From NCBI RefSeq assembly GCF_041434935.1, contig NZ_CP107964.1, forward strand, positions 5,005,001 through 5,069,000: 64,000 bases of DNA, in the 5' to 3' direction. The position numbers and the translations under genes are program-made. The notes beneath the pieces are model-generated. The model worked only from the letters and a program-made list of their open reading frames with translations, did not search any database and was not told the DNA's origin. This document shows, piece after piece, positions 31,544 through 40,562 of this stretch. Source of the DNA: Kitasatospora sp. NBC_00374. Lineage in GTDB: Bacteria; Actinomycetota; Actinomycetes; Streptomycetales; Streptomycetaceae. Each line of letters opens with the position of its first letter. Within the stretch, counting starts at the first letter, position 1.

Positions 31544-34102
31544 TCAGTCGGTCTTGATGCTGGTCAGGATGTCCAGCCTGGCGGCCCGGCGGGCCGGCCA
31601 GATGGCGGCGACCATGCCGACCAGTCCGGCCAGGGCCAGGAAGACCAGCATCCGGCCGTAGGGGACGACGGTGGTCAGGCCCGGGAGGTCGGGGGCCAGG
31701 GTGCGGTTGGTGGCCCAGGCCAGGAAGCAGCCGAGCGCGACGCCGATCACCGCGCCGAACAGCGAGATGACCACCGACTCCAGCCGGACCATCCGCTTGA
31801 TCCCGCCTCGGTCCAGGCCGATCGCCCGCAGCATGCCGATCTCGCGCTTGCGCTCGAAGACCGACATCGCCAGGGTGTTGACCACACCGAGGACGGCGAC
31901 CAGGACGGACATCGCCAGCAGGCCGTACATCATGTTCAGCGCGAAGGAGATGGCCCGGCTGAACTCGTCCTGCATGTCCTGCTTGCTCTTGACCTCGATC
32001 ACCGGGTTGCTGCCGGTGGCCTCCTTGACGGACTGCTTGAGCGCGGCCGTCGCGCCGTCGGCGCCCTTCACCAGGATCTCGCTGACGTACGGCTGCTCGG
32101 CGTGCTTGGTCACCTCGGAGTTGGCCATCAGCACGGGCGAGAGCATGTCGCTGGCGCGGAACACGCCGCCGACCGTGACGCTGCCGGACGTGCCGTCGTC
32201 GTAGGTGACGGTGAGGGCGGAGCCGACCGCGAGGTTCGCACTCTTGGCGACGTTGCTGTCGACCAGGATCCGGCCCTGCTTGAGGGCGTCCGCGGAGCCG
32301 CTCTCCAGGACGGGCGCGACCAGCTGGTCGAAGCCGGCCGCGTCGAAGCCGTTGACCGCCCGGTTCTTGCCGTCGAACGACCAGTAGACGTTGGTGACGG
32401 GGGAGGAGGCGACCACTCCGGGGGCCTTGGCGACGGCCGTGGCGACCTCGGGGGAGAGGTCACCGTGGGTGGCCATGGCCACGTTGTAGTCGGCCTTCAT
32501 GGTGCCGGTGACCGTCCGGGCGACCGCGTCGTTGACCGAGCTGCCGAGCACCGTCATGGCGCTGACCAGGGTCAGGCCGATGGTGAGCGCCGCCGCGGTG
32601 GCGGCCGTCCGGCGGGGGTTGCGCACGGCGTTGCGCCGGGCCAGCTTGCCGGGGGTGCCGGCCAGCCGGGCGAGCAGCGGGCCGACCAGGGCGATCACCG
32701 GGCGGGAGAGCAGCGGCAGCAGGACGAAGATGCCGATCAGGGTCAGCGGCGCGCCGAGCTCGATCAGGGTGCGCCCGGACTTGTCGGCGGCGGACGCGCC
32801 GCCCAGGATCAGCGCCAGACCGCCGGCGGTGATAAGCGAGCCGATGGTGTTACGGACGATCAGGCCCTTCTGGGTGGTGGGCTGCTCGCCGCTGCTCATC
32901 GCGGCCACCGGGGGGATCCGCGAGGCCCGGACGGCGGGCAGCACCGCGGACAGTACGGTGACCAGCACACCGACGACGAGGGCGGTGACCACCGTGGCCG
33001 GGGCGACCACCAGGGAGCCGGTGGGCATGCCCGGGCTGAACGAGTGGATCAGCGACTGCATCCCGGCGCCGATCCCGACGCCCGCCAGCAGGCCGGCCGC
33101 CGAGGCGGTGGTACCGATCAGCAGGGCCTCGACCAGCACCGAGCCGGTGACCTGGCGGCGGCCGGCGCCGACGGCGCGCAGCAGGGCCAGCTCCTTGATG
33201 CGCTGGGCGATCAGCATGCTGAAGGTGTTGGCGATGATGAAGATGCCGACGAACAGCGAGATGGCCGCGAAGACCAGCAGCATGGTCTTCATGGCGGTGG
33301 TCGAATCGGCGATCATCCGGGTCTGCTGGTCGGTCAGCTCCTGGCCGGTCTCGAGGCCGAAGCGGCCGTCCTTGGGCAGGGTGTCGCGGACGGCGGTGAG
33401 CAGTGCGCCCTCGGCGGTGCCCGCCTTCGCGGTCAGCACCACGCTGCTGTACCGGTCGGGGGTCGCCAGCATCCGCTGGGCGGTGGCGGTGTCCATCAGG
33501 GTCAGCGTGCCGCCGGAGGTGACGGTCGGGTCGTCGGTGGTGACGATGCCGGTCAGGGTGGCGTTCACGGCCGGGCCGTTGCCGGCTATCCGGACGGTGG
33601 AGCCGACCTTGAAGCCGTTCGCCTCGGCGGTGGCCCGGTCCAGCGCGACCTCGGTGCCCGTCCTGGGGCCGCGGCCCTCGACCAGGGGGTAGCGGGAGTC
33701 CCGGCCGGAGGCGTCGGGGACGAAGTTGGCGCCCTGCGCGCTCCACGCCTGACCGATCAGGTTGCCCTTTGCGTCCGCCACGCCGGTGAAGCCGGAGACC
33801 ACACCACGGGCCCGGTCGACGCCGGGCAGGGCGCCGAGCTGACGGACGGTGGCGTCGGTCAGGGGGGCCGCGGCGTGGTCGCCGCGCTGGTCGGCGCGGA
33901 CCGAGGAGCCGGCCGCCCGGTCGGTCACCAGCACCGAGACGTCGGAGTAGCTCTTGGAGTAGCTGTTCTTCATGGCCAGTCCGAGCGTGTCGGAGAAGAC
34001 CATGGTGCCGGCGACGAAGGCGGTGCCGAGCATGATGGCGAGCGCGGTCATCAGCAGGCGGCCCTTGTGGGCCAGCACGTTGCGCAGTGCGGTGCGGTAC
34101 AT
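31544..34102 (-). CDS. ABC transporter permease, FtsX/MacB type
   Basis: 852 residues. Two FtsX-type halves, each with an outer domain and three to four membrane spans: an N-terminal span (LLMTALAIMLGTAFVAGTMVF), a first FtsX block near residues 270-400 (FAAISLFVGIFIIANTFSMLIAQRIKELALLRAVGA), a middle span group, and a second FtsX block at the end (GLLAMSVLVAVLGVVNTLAMSVFERKREIGMLRAIGLDRG). Such permeases work by mechanotransmission, not classical substrate passage, in drug or peptide resistance or lipoprotein handling. The ATPase gene lies 44 bp upstream. Confidence 0.9.
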   Translation of the reverse strand: MYRTALRNVLAHKGRLLMTALAIMLGTAFVAGTMVFSDTLGLAMKNSYSKSYSDVSVLVTDRAAGSSVRADQRGDHAAAPLTDATVRQLGALPGVDRARGVVSGFTGVADAKGNLIGQAWSAQGANFVPDASGRDSRYPLVEGRGPRTGTEVALDRATAEANGFKVGSTVRIAGNGPAVNATLTGIVTTDDPTVTSGGTLTLMDTATAQRMLATPDRYSSVVLTAKAGTAEGALLTAVRDTLPKDGRFGLETGQELTDQQTRMIADSTTAMKTMLLVFAAISLFVGIFIIANTFSMLIAQRIKELALLRAVGAGRRQVTGSVLVEALLIGTTASAAGLLAGVGIGAGMQSLIHSFSPGMPTGSLVVAPATVVTALVVGVLVTVLSAVLPAVRASRIPPVAAMSSGEQPTTQKGLIVRNTIGSLITAGGLALILGGASAADKSGRTLIELGAPLTLIGIFVLLPLLSRPVIALVGPLLARLAGTPGKLARRNAVRNPRRTAATAAALTIGLTLVSAMTVLGSSVNDAVARTVTGTMKADYNVAMATHGDLSPEVATAVAKAPGVVASSPVTNVYWSFDGKNRAVNGFDAAGFDQLVAPVLESGSADALKQGRILVDSNVAKSANLAVGSALTVTYDDGTSGSVTVGGVFRASDMLSPVLMANSEVTKHAEQPYVSEILVKGADGATAALKQSVKEATGSNPVIEVKSKQDMQDEFSRAISFALNMMYGLLAMSVLVAVLGVVNTLAMSVFERKREIGMLRAIGLDRGGIKRMVRLESVVISLFGAVIGVALGCFLAWATNRTLAPDLPGLTTVVPYGRMLVFLALAGLVGMVAAIWPARRAARLDILTSIKTD

Positions 34103-34146
34103 GGGTGTCCTGAAGTCGGAGGTGCGGGGCGGCGGTTGGCCGGGCG

Positions 34147-34905
34147 TCAGCTGGTGCGGCCCTTGGCGTCGAAGCGGCGCATCCGGTCGAGGACGGTGTC
34201 GGCGGTGGGGTGGTGGAGTTCGTCGACGATGCGGCCGTCGGCGAGGAAGACGACGCGGTCGGCGTAGGAGGCGGCGACGGGGTCGTGGGTGACCATGACG
34301 ACGGTCTGGCCGAGTTCGCGCACGGAGTTGCGCAGGAAGGAGAGGATCTCGGCGCCGGAGCGGGAGTCGAGGTTGCCGGTGGGTTCGTCGGCGAAGACGA
34401 TGTCGGGCCGGGAGGCGAGGGCGCGGGCGCAGGCGACGCGCTGCTGCTGGCCGCCGGAGAGCTGGGAGGGGCGGTGGCTGAGGCGGCCGGAGAGGCCGAC
34501 GGTGTCGACGACGGTGTCGAGCCAGGCCTGGTCGGGCTTGCGGCCGGCGATGTCCATGGGGAGGGTGATGTTCTCCAGGGCGGTCAGGGTGGGGAGCAGG
34601 TTGAAGGCCTGGAAGACGAAGCCGATGCGGTCGCGGCGCAGTCGGGTGAGCTGCTTGTCCTTGAGGCCGACGAGTTCGACGTCGCCGATGGTGGCGGAGC
34701 CGGAGGAGACGGTGTCGAGGCCGGCCATGCAGTGCATGAGGGTGGACTTGCCGGAGCCGGAGGGGCCCATGATGGCGGTGAACTCGCCCTGGCCGAAGGC
34801 CACGCTCACGTCGTCCAGCGCCACCACCCGGGTCTCGCCCTCGCCGTAGACCTTGTTGAGGCCGGTGGCGCGGGCGGCGGCGGTGGTGGTCGTCATGGTG
34901 CTCAC
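34147..34905 (-). CDS. ABC transporter ATPase, MacB/LolD type
   Basis: 252 residues from GTG 34905, chosen because GACAGGAG lies 6 bp upstream; the ATG three codons later is the alternative. Walker A GPSGSGKST, Q-loop FVFQAFNLLPTLTALENI, signature LSGGQQQRVACARAL, Walker B DIVFADEPTGNLDSRSG, and switch His in VMVTHDP. The sequence around 34147-34896 uses noticeably more G-ending patterns on the + strand than its permease partner, but is otherwise normal. Confidence 0.93.
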   Translation of the reverse strand: MSTMTTTTAAARATGLNKVYGEGETRVVALDDVSVAFGQGEFTAIMGPSGSGKSTLMHCMAGLDTVSSGSATIGDVELVGLKDKQLTRLRRDRIGFVFQAFNLLPTLTALENITLPMDIAGRKPDQAWLDTVVDTVGLSGRLSHRPSQLSGGQQQRVACARALASRPDIVFADEPTGNLDSRSGAEILSFLRNSVRELGQTVVMVTHDPVAASYADRVVFLADGRIVDELHHPTADTVLDRMRRFDAKGRTS

Positions 34906-35239
34906 GAGGGGCTCCTGTCGGGAGGGGACGGGCAGGGCGGCCGGGCACAGGATGGCCGCGTCTCCATGGTCCGACGCGGGATCGCCGGTTTCCGTCGCTC
35001 CGGCGGACGGTTGGGCACACCACCGCAGGGCGTACACCGGACCGTCACCCTCCTCCTGCGGGATGACACCATCCCTGAGGCGGGCCGGGTGGCCGATAAC
35101 AGCTCATCAGCTGGCCGGATCACAGACGGTTCGTCAGATGGCAAGGAAGCATGACAACTTCCGTGGCCGGGAACATGCGAAACCGGGAGTCGGGCGACTA
35201 GGCTCAGGGGTAGCCCGAACAGGGGCGGGAGCGGTTCAC
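34906..35239. other. Divergent control region of ABC operon and tRNA-Leu
   Basis: 334 bp without a supported gene. It must hold the leftward promoter for the ABC operon and the rightward promoter for the tRNA. A TAGGCT at 35199-35204 is a possible tRNA -10 box; no good -35 box is visible. Confidence 0.4.
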
Positions 35240-35324
35240 GCCCGGGTGGTGGAACGCAGACACGGGCAGCTTAAAACTGCTTGGCCGGAAGGCCGTGCCG
35301 GTTCGAGTCCGGCTCCGGGCACCA
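35240..35324 (+). tRNA. bldA: tRNA-Leu(UAA), bldA type
   Basis: Class II tRNA with CCA encoded. Acceptor arms GCCCGGG (35240-35246) and TCCGGGC (35314-35320) pair, followed by A-CCA. The anticodon arm GGCAG-CTTAAAA-CTGCT gives anticodon TAA (35272-35274). There is a GGCC-GGAA-GGCC variable arm and a GCCGG-TTCGAGT-CCGGC T arm. It reads the rare UUA codon and so corresponds to bldA, which in streptomycetes couples morphological differentiation and antibiotic production to translation of TTA-containing genes. By eye I found no in-frame TTA codon in any protein gene of this window. Confidence 0.95.
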
Positions 35325-35440
35325 GCTCCGCCCGCGACGCCGCGAGAGATCATCCTCGCGGCGTACGCGCGACCCTTTGCCAAGACATTACTCTTGTCCC
35401 GTGGTGGGTGGTGCCGTGCCGCCCCCCGGAGGGAATGAGC

Positions 35441-36319
35441 ATGAGAAGCAGCAATCCGGTCTTCTCGCGGGACGGGTCCTTCTCCCGCGACACCGGCTAC
35501 GCGGGGTTCAACACCGCCCAGCAGCCGTACGGCGCTCCGGCGCCGGGTGCGAACCCGTACGCCAACAACCCCTACGCCGCCCAGCAGCCCCACGGCGGCG
35601 CGCTGACGGACGACCAGCTGGTCGAGCTCTACCAGGCCCCGTCGGCCGGTCCGCTCGACACCGGCCGGATGACCATGGACGACGTGGTCGCGCGGACGGC
35701 TCTCACGCTGCTCACGCTGGTGTCCGTCGGCGCGGTGGCCTGGTTCACCGTCCCGGTCGGGAACTTCGGCCTGGCCATCGGCGCGTCGCTGGTCGCGATG
35801 GTGCTCGGCCTGGTCATCAACTTCAAGCGCAGCGTCAGCCCGCCGTTGATCCTGCTGTACGCGGGTCTTGAGGGCGTCGCCCTCGGGGTGATCTCCAAGG
35901 CCTTCGAGACGGTCTGGGACGGCATCGTCATCCAGGCCGTGCTGGGCACCCTGACGGTCTTCGCCGCGATGCTGGTCTCGTACCGGAGCGGCTGGATCCG
36001 GGTCACCGGGCGCTACGCCCGGATCGGCACGGCGATCGGCCTGGGCTTCACCTTCCTCGCGATGATCAACTTTGCCGCCTGGACGGCCGGCGCGGACCTC
36101 GGTCTGAGCTCGGGCCCGATCGGGCTGCTGTTCGGCCTGGCGGGCGTCGCCCTCGGCGCCTTCTTCCTCACGCTGGACTTCGCGGAGATCGAGGCAGGCA
36201 TCCGCGGCGGCGCACCGCAGAAGGAGTCCTGGCGGGCGGCGTTCGGGCTGACGGTCTCGTTGATCTGGATCTACGTCTACCTGCTCCGCGTGATCGCGAT
36301 CCTGCGCGGCGACGACTAG
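35441..36319 (+). CDS. Bax inhibitor-1/YccA family membrane protein
   Basis: ATG 35441 is preferred to 35435 because GGAGG (35428-35432) is 8 bp away. 292 residues: a Gly/Asn/Pro/Tyr-rich cytoplasmic head (about 75 residues) and seven membrane helices (VSVGAVAWFTVPVG through IWIYVYLLRVIAILRGDD). The family conducts Ca2+ or H+ in other organisms; its role in actinobacteria is unknown. The very strong terminator after it marks a single-gene unit. Confidence 0.88.
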   Translation: MRSSNPVFSRDGSFSRDTGYAGFNTAQQPYGAPAPGANPYANNPYAAQQPHGGALTDDQLVELYQAPSAGPLDTGRMTMDDVVARTALTLLTLVSVGAVAWFTVPVGNFGLAIGASLVAMVLGLVINFKRSVSPPLILLYAGLEGVALGVISKAFETVWDGIVIQAVLGTLTVFAAMLVSYRSGWIRVTGRYARIGTAIGLGFTFLAMINFAAWTAGADLGLSSGPIGLLFGLAGVALGAFFLTLDFAEIEAGIRGGAPQKESWRAAFGLTVSLIWIYVYLLRVIAILRGDD

Positions 36320-36333
36320 TCGGCGCCGCCGAT

Positions 36334-36370
36334 CGCGGGCCCCGGGAGTCTCGTACTCCCGGGGCCCGCG
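36334..36370. terminator. Strong hairpin terminator
   Basis: Perfect 16-bp stem CGCGGGCCCCGGGAGT / ACTCCCGGGGCCCGCG with a 5-nt loop, 14 bp after the Bax-inhibitor-like stop. Confidence 0.8.
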
Positions 36371-36393
36371 GCGTCTGCGGGTAGCCTCGCTGC

Positions 36394-36714
36394 ATGTCCG
36401 AAGCTCTCACCCTGACCGCCGCCGTCGACCGGCTGGCGGACCGGTTCCGCTCGATGCCGCAGAGCCGGCTGCGCGGCGCCGTCCCCGGCCACCCGTCCCG
36501 GGCCGCCGCCGCGCTGGCGCTGGCCCGGAGCCTCGCCGCCACCGCCCTGCGGCTGGAGGGCGAGCCGCCGCGCGAACTCCCGGGCGCCGGCGACTTCGCG
36601 GTCGGCGACCAGCTGGCGGTGGCCGGTCACGACCTGGCCGCCGCCACCGGGGACCCACGGGTGCTGGCCGCGGCGGTGGCCGAGGTGGTCGCGGTCGGCG
36701 AGCTGGTCGCCTGA
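36394..36714 (+). CDS. Small conserved hypothetical protein
   Basis: 106 residues, Ala/Leu/Arg-rich and helical, with no membrane segment or known motif. Notable blocks are MPQSRLRGAVPGHPSRAAAA and PRELPGAGDFAVGDQLAVAGHDL. Start ATG 36394 lacks a good ribosome site and lies 23 bp after the terminator, so it may be leaderless. Coding character is supported by GC3 bias through the frame and by a perfect terminator after it. Function unknown. Confidence 0.65.
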   Translation: MSEALTLTAAVDRLADRFRSMPQSRLRGAVPGHPSRAAAALALARSLAATALRLEGEPPRELPGAGDFAVGDQLAVAGHDLAAATGDPRVLAAAVAEVVAVGELVA

Positions 36715-36758
36715 GCGGCCGCCCGACGGCGGCCGGGAAGCACGCCGGGAGACGCACC

Positions 36759-36801
36759 GGGGCCGGTCGGACGCCGTAACCCCTGGCGTCCGACCGGCCC
36801 C
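36759..36801. terminator. Perfect 17-bp convergent terminator
   Basis: GGGGCCGGTCGGACGCC pairs exactly with 36785-36801 across a 9-nt loop, between the small hypothetical gene and the convergent membrane-anchored gene. Confidence 0.85.
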
Positions 36802-36821
36802 GGCCGGTGCTGCTGCCGTGC

Positions 36822-37757
36822 TCAGATGCTGGCGACCACCCGGTCGGCCAGGACGTACACGGCGTCGTCGTCGGTGGAGAAGGTCAGCGAGTACGAGCCG
36901 GAGAAGCGCGAGCCGCCGAGCAGCCGCACGTCCTCACCCGCCCGGACCGCGTCGATCAGCCGGTAGGCCGCCTCGCGGTCGCCGGGGGCCACGCAGAGCG
37001 TGGTGCCGTCGGCGAAGGCGTACACGTCGAGGGTGCCGAGCGGGCCGGGGCGGACGTCGGTCAGGCCGACCCGCTCCTCGGCGAGCGCGGTCAGCCGGTC
37101 GTCGGTCCACTCGCGGGACGGGGTCGGGCTGGGGACGAACTCGGGGTGCGAGGGGTGCCGGCGCGGGTCCGGGACCACGGCCGGCTCGGTGTCGGCGTCC
37201 AGCAGCCCGGCGTCCAGGCCGGTGGCGAGCAGGTCGGCCTCACGCCGGGCGCGGGCCTCGCCGGTGTCGGCGGGGTGGGCCGCGCCGCCGCCGTGGCCGG
37301 GGTGGGCCGCCGGCATCGAGGGGTGGACGCCGCCCTGGGCGGGGCCGCCGTCGTTGATCAGGTCCTCCAGCGCGGAGCGCAGCGCCTCGCCGAAGGCCGG
37401 GTCCATGGTGCCGGAGTGGTCCGCGGCCTCCTCCGGGCCGGTCGGCCGGGGGAAGAACAGCGGCCACTCCTCGCCGACGGAGGTGAACGGGGTGTCGAAG
37501 AGAGGGGCGTCCTCGGCCGCCCTGGCCTCCTGCTCGGCCCAGAATGCGCGGGCCTCGGTGATCTCCCGTTCCCGGTCGGCCGCGAGCGCCTCGGTCACGG
37601 CGCGGCGTATGACGGCCTCGTCAACCACGGCCGGGGTGGCGGTGGTTACGGGGGCTGCGGAGTCGTCCAGCCGGCGTGCGACACGGCGCAGCTGCAGCAG
37701 GACGGTGGTCGACACGAGGATCAGGATCAGCAGCAGGGAGGTGTAGACGGCGCTCAC
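36822..37757 (-). CDS. Membrane-anchored hypothetical protein
   Basis: GTG 37757 with AAGGAG 8 bp upstream; 311 residues. One N-terminal membrane helix (AVYTSLLLILILVSTTVLLQL), then a Lys-poor acidic helical region (DEAVIRRAVTEALAADREREITEARAFWAEQEARAAED). A low-complexity middle rich in Pro, His and Gly follows, then a C-terminal globular part (LTALAEERVGLTDVRPGPLGTLDVYAFADGTTLCVAP...) of about 90 residues. Likely cytoplasmic domain tethered to the membrane. No family recognised. Confidence 0.75.
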   Translation of the reverse strand: MSAVYTSLLLILILVSTTVLLQLRRVARRLDDSAAPVTTATPAVVDEAVIRRAVTEALAADREREITEARAFWAEQEARAAEDAPLFDTPFTSVGEEWPLFFPRPTGPEEAADHSGTMDPAFGEALRSALEDLINDGGPAQGGVHPSMPAAHPGHGGGAAHPADTGEARARREADLLATGLDAGLLDADTEPAVVPDPRRHPSHPEFVPSPTPSREWTDDRLTALAEERVGLTDVRPGPLGTLDVYAFADGTTLCVAPGDREAAYRLIDAVRAGEDVRLLGGSRFSGSYSLTFSTDDDAVYVLADRVVASI

Positions 37758-37953
37758 GGAACGTACTCCTTGCGAGGAGTGGAACGGGGTTACGTCTCCA
37801 CACTGCCGCATGAAAGGCAGATGCTGCAGTGGCTGATGTCCAATTTGTCTGTGACTTTCCTCCTTGTCCTCAAATTGTTAGGTAATACCGTTCTACGCAG
37901 CGCAGTCGATCCATTCCGGAGTGTCGATCAAACGGTCCGAATCGACAATGAGA

Positions 37954-37988
37954 AGAGCCGGATCGCACCTGAGGTGTGATCCGGCTCT
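37954..37988 (-). terminator. Terminator after the thiolase gene
   Basis: An 11-bp perfect outer stem (AGAGCCGGATC / GATCCGGCTCT) continues into GCACC / GGTGT, about 16 pairs in all with a 3-nt loop, on the 3' side of the leftward thiolase gene. The rest of 37758-38034 is A/T-richer than average and shows no gene. Confidence 0.85.
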
Positions 37989-38034
37989 CAATTACTCTCG
38001 GTGAGTCCGAACGGGTGGCGGGGCCACCGAAAGG

Positions 38035-39255
38035 TCAGCTGAGCCGCTCGATGACCATCGCCATGCCCTGGCCGCCGCCGACGCACATGGTCTCCAGGCC
38101 GAACTGCTTGTCGTGCCACTGCAGGGAGTTGATCAGGGTGGTGGTGATCCGGGCGCCGGTCATGCCGAAGGGGTGGCCGATGGCGATCGCGCCGCCGTTG
38201 ACGTTCAGCCGGTCCAGGTCGATGCCCAGGTCCCGGTAGGAGGGGATGACCTGGGCCGCGAAGGCCTCGTTGATCTCGACCAGGTCGATGTCGCCGATGG
38301 ACAGCCCGGCACGCTTGAGCGCCTGCCGCGAGGCCTCGACCGGCCCGTAGCCCATGATCTCGGGGGACAGGCCGCTGACGCCGGTGGAGACCACCCGGGC
38401 CAGCGGGGTGAGGCCGAGCTCGCGGGCCTTGGTGTCGGACATGATCACCAGGGCCGCGGCGCCGTCGTTCAGCGGGCAGCAGTTACCCGCGGTCACGGTG
38501 CCGTCCGGCCGGAACACCGGCTTCAGGCCCGAGACGGCCTCCAGGGTCACTCCCGCGCGCGGGCCGTCGTCGGCCGAGACCACGGTGCCGTCGGGGGTGG
38601 TGACCGGGGTGATCTCGCGCTGCCAGAAGCCCGCCTTGATCGCGGCCTCGGCCAGGTTCTGCGAACGGACGCCGAACTCGTCCTGGTCGGCCCGGGTGAC
38701 GCCCTTGAGCGCGGCCAGGTTCTCCGCGGTCTGGCCCATCGCGATGTACGCGTCCGGGGCGAGCCCGTCCTCGCGGGGGTCGTGCCACTCGCCGCCGCCC
38801 TCCTCGGCCCGCTTGGCGGTCCGCGCGAGCGCGTCGTCGAAGAACGGGTTGAGGGTGCCCGGCATGCCGTCCGAGGTGCCGTTGACACTGCGCGAGACGG
38901 TCTCGACACCGGCCGAGATGAAAACGTCGCCCTCGCCGGCCTTGATCGCGTGCAGTGCCATCCGGGTGGTCTGCAGCGAGGAGGAGCAGTAGCGGGTGAT
39001 GGTGGCGCCCGGCAGGTAGTCCATGCCCATCTGGACGGCGACGATCCGCGCCAGGTTGTGGCCCTGCTCGCCGCCGGGCAGGCCGCAGCCGAGCATCAGG
39101 TCGTCGATCTGGCGCGGGTCCAGCTCGGGCACCTTGGCCAGCGCGGCGGCGATGATCTGCGCGGTCAGGTCGTCCGGGCGGACGTCCTTGAGCGATCCCT
39201 TGAACGCCCGGCCGATCGGCGAACGGGCGGCGCTGACGATGACGGCTTCGGGCAT
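38035..39255 (-). CDS. Acetyl-CoA acetyltransferase (thiolase)
   Basis: 406 residues, ATG 39255 with GCGAGGAG upstream. Thiolase active-site Cys in ITRYCSSSLQTTRMA (about residue 93), the His in IGHPFGMTGAR, and the second Cys in MCVGGGQGMAM. Catalyses acetoacetyl-CoA formation or beta-ketoacyl-CoA cleavage. Length and motifs suit the FadA/AtoB branch. It is followed by the SGNH hydrolase and cbs genes in the same order as in mycobacteria. Confidence 0.93.
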   Translation of the reverse strand: MPEAVIVSAARSPIGRAFKGSLKDVRPDDLTAQIIAAALAKVPELDPRQIDDLMLGCGLPGGEQGHNLARIVAVQMGMDYLPGATITRYCSSSLQTTRMALHAIKAGEGDVFISAGVETVSRSVNGTSDGMPGTLNPFFDDALARTAKRAEEGGGEWHDPREDGLAPDAYIAMGQTAENLAALKGVTRADQDEFGVRSQNLAEAAIKAGFWQREITPVTTPDGTVVSADDGPRAGVTLEAVSGLKPVFRPDGTVTAGNCCPLNDGAAALVIMSDTKARELGLTPLARVVSTGVSGLSPEIMGYGPVEASRQALKRAGLSIGDIDLVEINEAFAAQVIPSYRDLGIDLDRLNVNGGAIAIGHPFGMTGARITTTLINSLQWHDKQFGLETMCVGGGQGMAMVIERLS

Positions 39256-39340
39256 GGTGGGCTCCTCGCTGCGTGGCCTGGGCGGTCGAGCGAGACCGGG
39301 TGCGGAAGGGCCCCGAGGGTCGCTCGGAGGAAAGTTACCG

Positions 39341-40402
39341 TTAAGTAGCTCCGGCGTCACCCGCCCCCGGGTGTGAGTTCGCCGACGCGGACTCCGGCTC
39401 CGGCGCGCTGCCCGCACCCGGCAGCCCGAGCCGCAGCCGGTGCCGCAGCTGGGCCCAGCGCCGGGCGCCGTCCGGCCCGACCGCGACCACCTCGGTGCCC
39501 GACTGGCCGGCCGCGGCGGCGGCGGCCACCGCCACCGGCAGCACCGCGTCGCCCTGCACCGGCACGCTCGGGACGGTCTCCGCCGGCCAGAGGTCCAGGG
39601 CGGCGCAGAGCGAGGGCAGCAGGGCCATCGCCGCCGTCGCGTAGCCCTGGGCGGACGGGTGGTAGCGGTCGGCGGCGAACATCTCCGGCCGGGCGGCGAA
39701 CTCCGGGCCGAGCAGTGAGCCCAGCGAGACCGTCCGGCCGCCGCACTCCACCACCGCGATGGTCTGGGCCGCGGCCAGCTGCCGGCTCACCCGGCGGGCC
39801 ACCCAGCGCAGCGGCGGCCGCACCGGCTTGATCGTGCCCAGATCCGGGCAGGTGCCGACGACCACCTCGCAGCCGAGGTCCCGCAGGGCCAGCACCGCCT
39901 CCCCGAGCTGCCGGACGGACTGGGAGGCGGGGCTGCGCCTGGTCACGTCGTTGGCGCCGATCATGATCACGGCCAGCTCGGGGTGGAACGGCGCCGCCAG
40001 CTCGACCTGCCGGGTCAGGTCCGAGGAGCGGGCGCCGGAGGCGGCCACATTGCGCAGCCGCACCCGGCGCTCGGCCACCGAGGCCAGGCCCGAGGCGAGC
40101 AGCGCCCCCGGGGTCTCCTGGCCCCGGGTGACGCCGAGCCCGGCCGCCGTGGAGTCCCCCAGGAAGGCCAGCCGCAGCGGCGGGCGGGCGTCCCCGGGCT
40201 CGGCGAAGGCGTCCCCGTACACCCCGTCGGCCCGTGGCGCGTCGCCCTCCAGCAGTCCGATCGCGCGGATCGCCAGCCGGCTCTCGGTCAGCAGCAGACC
40301 GGCCACACCCACCCCGACAAGCCCGAGCCCGCCACCGCCGTAGGCCGCGGCGGTCGCGATCCGGCGGGCCACCCGGGCCCGCGACGCCTGTGCCCCTGGC
40401 AT
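39341..40402 (-). CDS. SGNH/GDSL hydrolase
   Basis: 353 residues from ATG 40402. N-terminal hydrophobic segment (TAAAYGGGGLGLVGVGVAGLLL), probably a membrane anchor. SGNH blocks are LAFLGDSTAAGLGV (nucleophile Ser), SGARSSDL, VIMIGANDVTRR (Asn) and the Asp-x-x-His DRYHPSAQGY near residue 250. Acts as an extracellular esterase or lipase of unknown substrate. A Pro/Ala/Ser tail follows the domain. Divergent from cbs. Confidence 0.88.
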   Translation of the reverse strand: MPGAQASRARVARRIATAAAYGGGGLGLVGVGVAGLLLTESRLAIRAIGLLEGDAPRADGVYGDAFAEPGDARPPLRLAFLGDSTAAGLGVTRGQETPGALLASGLASVAERRVRLRNVAASGARSSDLTRQVELAAPFHPELAVIMIGANDVTRRSPASQSVRQLGEAVLALRDLGCEVVVGTCPDLGTIKPVRPPLRWVARRVSRQLAAAQTIAVVECGGRTVSLGSLLGPEFAARPEMFAADRYHPSAQGYATAAMALLPSLCAALDLWPAETVPSVPVQGDAVLPVAVAAAAAAGQSGTEVVAVGPDGARRWAQLRHRLRLGLPGAGSAPEPESASANSHPGAGDAGAT

Positions 40403-40562
40403 CCGGCACCCCCTTGTGCGTTCGCCCCGCACGGGCTCGTGCGAGGGCTCCGTAGTCCTAGGTACCCGCCTGGACCCGCGCGCTATCGGCGCCCATCGGC
40501 CATCCGGGGCCATAGGCTTTCAGTACCCACAGTCACAGAAGCCACAGACCGGGAGGATCCCC

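Noticed and set aside
32833..32835. Possible TTA codon in the ABC permease gene
   Set aside because: The TTA on the minus strand is out of frame; the codons there are CTT ATC. A similar hit in greA near 52970 is also out of frame.
36734..37979. Rightward frames across the membrane-anchored gene
   Set aside because: The minus-strand gene has a good ribosome site, a membrane helix and terminators on both sides; the rightward frames are shadows.
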